Part shown: in pieces, positions 63,097 to 64,000 of the stretch | How positions within the stretch are numbered: the stretch's first letter is position 1 | How the letters are laid out: each line of letters begins with the position of its first letter | DNA from: Paracoccus tegillarcae | GTDB taxonomy: Bacteria; Pseudomonadota; Alphaproteobacteria; Rhodobacterales; Rhodobacteraceae | Length of the DNA stretch: 64,000 nt | Assembly (NCBI RefSeq): GCF_002847305.1 | Contig: NZ_CP025408.1 | Span: forward strand, 1,224,001 to 1,288,000 | Reading direction: 5' to 3' | The notes under the pieces: generated by a model | Told to the model about the DNA's origin: nothing | Seen by the model: only the letters and a program-made list of their open reading frames with translations | Databases searched by the model: none | Translations under genes and position numbers: made by a program

Positions 63097-63604
63097 CCGC
63101 TTCGATACGATCCATCTGCCAAATGCTGCGAGAATAGATCACTTCGGTCCGATAATCGGCGTCGGCATCATAGGGATAGATGATCCACAACGGTCCCTTG
63201 TCGCGCAGTGACATGGTATCGCCGTTCTGGCGGTATGCCACGATCGGTCCGCCCTCGACCGCGTCGGTCATGGGGATCTCGATCTCGTAATCGTTGATCG
63301 CCGTCGCGCGCAGCGTCTCTCCGGTGATGCCAAGCGCCTCGACCAATGCGGCAAGCGACACACCTTCAAAGGTTTGCATGCCTTCGGTCCAGATCGTCGA
63401 TGTCTCGATGGTGGTCGTATCCATCGCTTCGAGCATGTCCAGATCAAGCTGGGCCGTGCCGTCGACATTCGTCGTCTCGACATTGCCCGAGACGGTCAAC
63501 ATGACCTCACCCGTCGGCGCGGCAAGATCTGACGCAATTGCGGGCAAGCCGGTTGCGCCAGTCATGGCAATCACGGCCAAAGCTCCGAAAAGTCTACGCG
63601 ACAT
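63089..63604 (-). CDS. Periplasmic protein, oxidoreductase molybdopterin-binding-like fold
   Basis: A 171-residue secreted protein with signal peptide LFGALAVIAMTGATGLPAIA. The remainder (MQTFEGVSLAALVEALGI, INDYEIEIPMTDAVEGGPIV, LRDKGPLWIIYPYDADADYR) resembles the small periplasmic relatives of the molybdopterin-dependent (SUOX/YedY-type) domain that lack the cofactor cysteine. Its stop overlaps the start of the histidine kinase, so it is probably a periplasmic ligand-sensing partner of that kinase; this is inference from the arrangement. Confidence 0.75.
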   Translation of the reverse strand: MSRRLFGALAVIAMTGATGLPAIASDLAAPTGEVMLTVSGNVETTNVDGTAQLDLDMLEAMDTTTIETSTIWTEGMQTFEGVSLAALVEALGITGETLRATAINDYEIEIPMTDAVEGGPIVAYRQNGDTMSLRDKGPLWIIYPYDADADYRTEVIYSRSIWQMDRIEAVD

Positions 63605-63675
63605 GGTGATATCCTTTTCAAGTCACCCAAGCTATCGCATGAACGCCGCGAACCGCTCAACTGGGCAGAGGGATA

Positions 63676-63701
63676 GCGACCTACCCGTTCGGATAGGTCG
63701 C
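63676..63701 (-). terminator. Hairpin after galU
   Basis: Arms GCGACCTA (63676-63683) and TAGGTCGC (63694-63701), extended by CCG/CGG inside, begin six bases after the galU stop on the minus strand. No U-tract follows. It is the likely transcript end of galU, just upstream of the sensor operon. Confidence 0.5.
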
Positions 63702-63707
63702 CATGTT

Positions 63708-64000
63708 TCAAGCCACCCGGCGCATCGGGGCGGCGCGTTCCCTCAGGAAATACCGCAATTCCCCCTCAAGCTCTGGCCGGTCCAGCGCGAAGGCGGCGGT
63801 TGCCTGCACAAACCCCTGGATCGAGCCGCAATCGAACCGTTCACCTTCGAACCGGAAGCCGGAAATGCCTGCCGTCTGCACATCGGCATTGATCGCATCG
63901 GTCAATTGCAACTCGCCCCCGGCGCCTGGTCCCAGATTGGCAAGACGGGCAAAGATCGACGGTTCCAGAATGTAACGGCCAATGACCGCATCGGTCGACG
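63708..64000 (-). CDS. galU: UTP-glucose-1-phosphate uridylyltransferase, C-terminal part (5' end outside the window)
   Basis: The open frame continues to the window edge. Its translation STDAVIGRYILEPSIFARLA, then GAGGELQLTDAINAD and FRFEGERFDCGSIQGFVQAT, is the C-terminal third of GalU, which makes UDP-glucose for polysaccharide synthesis. About 97 of some 300 residues are present. Its placement beside exopolysaccharide genes fits a role in supplying precursor. Confidence 0.93.
   Translation of the reverse strand, partial: STDAVIGRYILEPSIFARLANLGPGAGGELQLTDAINADVQTAGISGFRFEGERFDCGSIQGFVQATAAFALDRPELEGELRYFLRERAAPMRRVA

Overview
The window is high-GC DNA with closely packed, translationally coupled operons (many ATGA and TGATG overlaps). 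Its gene content (TRAP transporters, inositol and carnitine catabolism, Wza/Wzx-type exopolysaccharide genes) suggests an alphaproteobacterium of the Rhodobacterales, probably Paracoccus or a relative. That assignment is inferred from gene content and style only; no rRNA, tRNA, phage, complete insertion sequence or CRISPR array was seen.

Layout. (1) 1-2.9 kb: the end of a TRAP solute-binding protein gene, divergent from an amino-sugar nagB-nagA pair. (2) 3.3-16.2 kb: a surface/secretion region on the minus strand. It holds a 1176-aa outer-membrane beta-barrel protein, a giant DUF11/Ig-like repeat protein (11 tandem units of about 300 bp) whose reading frame is cut by one in-frame TAA, and a PIG-L deacetylase fused to FG-GAP repeats. 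(3) 16.9-31.9 kb: a complete myo-inositol operon on the minus strand: two LacI regulators, a ribose-type ABC transporter with two paralogous binding proteins, then iolH, iolG, an iolI-like gene, an iolC-DUF2090 fusion, iolD, iolE, a small membrane protein and iolB. (4) 32.1-35.3 kb: a second polyol operon (IolE-like isomerase plus two Gfo/Idh/MocA dehydrogenases), divergent from the second LacI gene. (5) 35.3-41.7 kb: a third LacI gene divergent from an FbpABC/AfuABC-type ABC transporter and an inositol-monophosphatase-family enzyme, plausibly importing and dephosphorylating a sugar or inositol phosphate. (6) 41.8-47.7 kb: carnitine catabolism (dehydrogenase/thioesterase fusion, dehydrocarnitine cleavage enzyme, GlxA/AraC regulator, BCCT carrier, esterase). 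(7) 48.1-52.6 kb: an MprF-like remnant, a GntR/FCD regulator, a divergent AroQ-like protein and a TRAP transporter. (8) 53-64 kb: a Na/Pi-cotransporter-family protein, an exopolysaccharide cluster (two GT2s, one GT4, Wzx flippase, Wza-like exporter), a hybrid histidine kinase paired with a periplasmic protein, and the 3' part of galU.

How it fits together. Regions 3-5 form a coherent island for cyclitols and possibly their phosphates, under three separate LacI-type repressors, each with a visible palindrome near its target promoter. Carnitine genes can convert acylcarnitine through carnitine and dehydrocarnitine to glycine betaine. All four complete solute-binding protein genes (two inositol, one Fbp-type, one TRAP) are followed within a few dozen bases by a strong GC hairpin before the next operon gene, which would favour high binding-protein mRNA levels.

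The points most worth following are the single stop codon splitting the giant surface protein, the AroQ paralogue lacking two substrate-binding residues next to a TRAP system, and the proposed phosphate-ester uptake system beside inositol catabolism.
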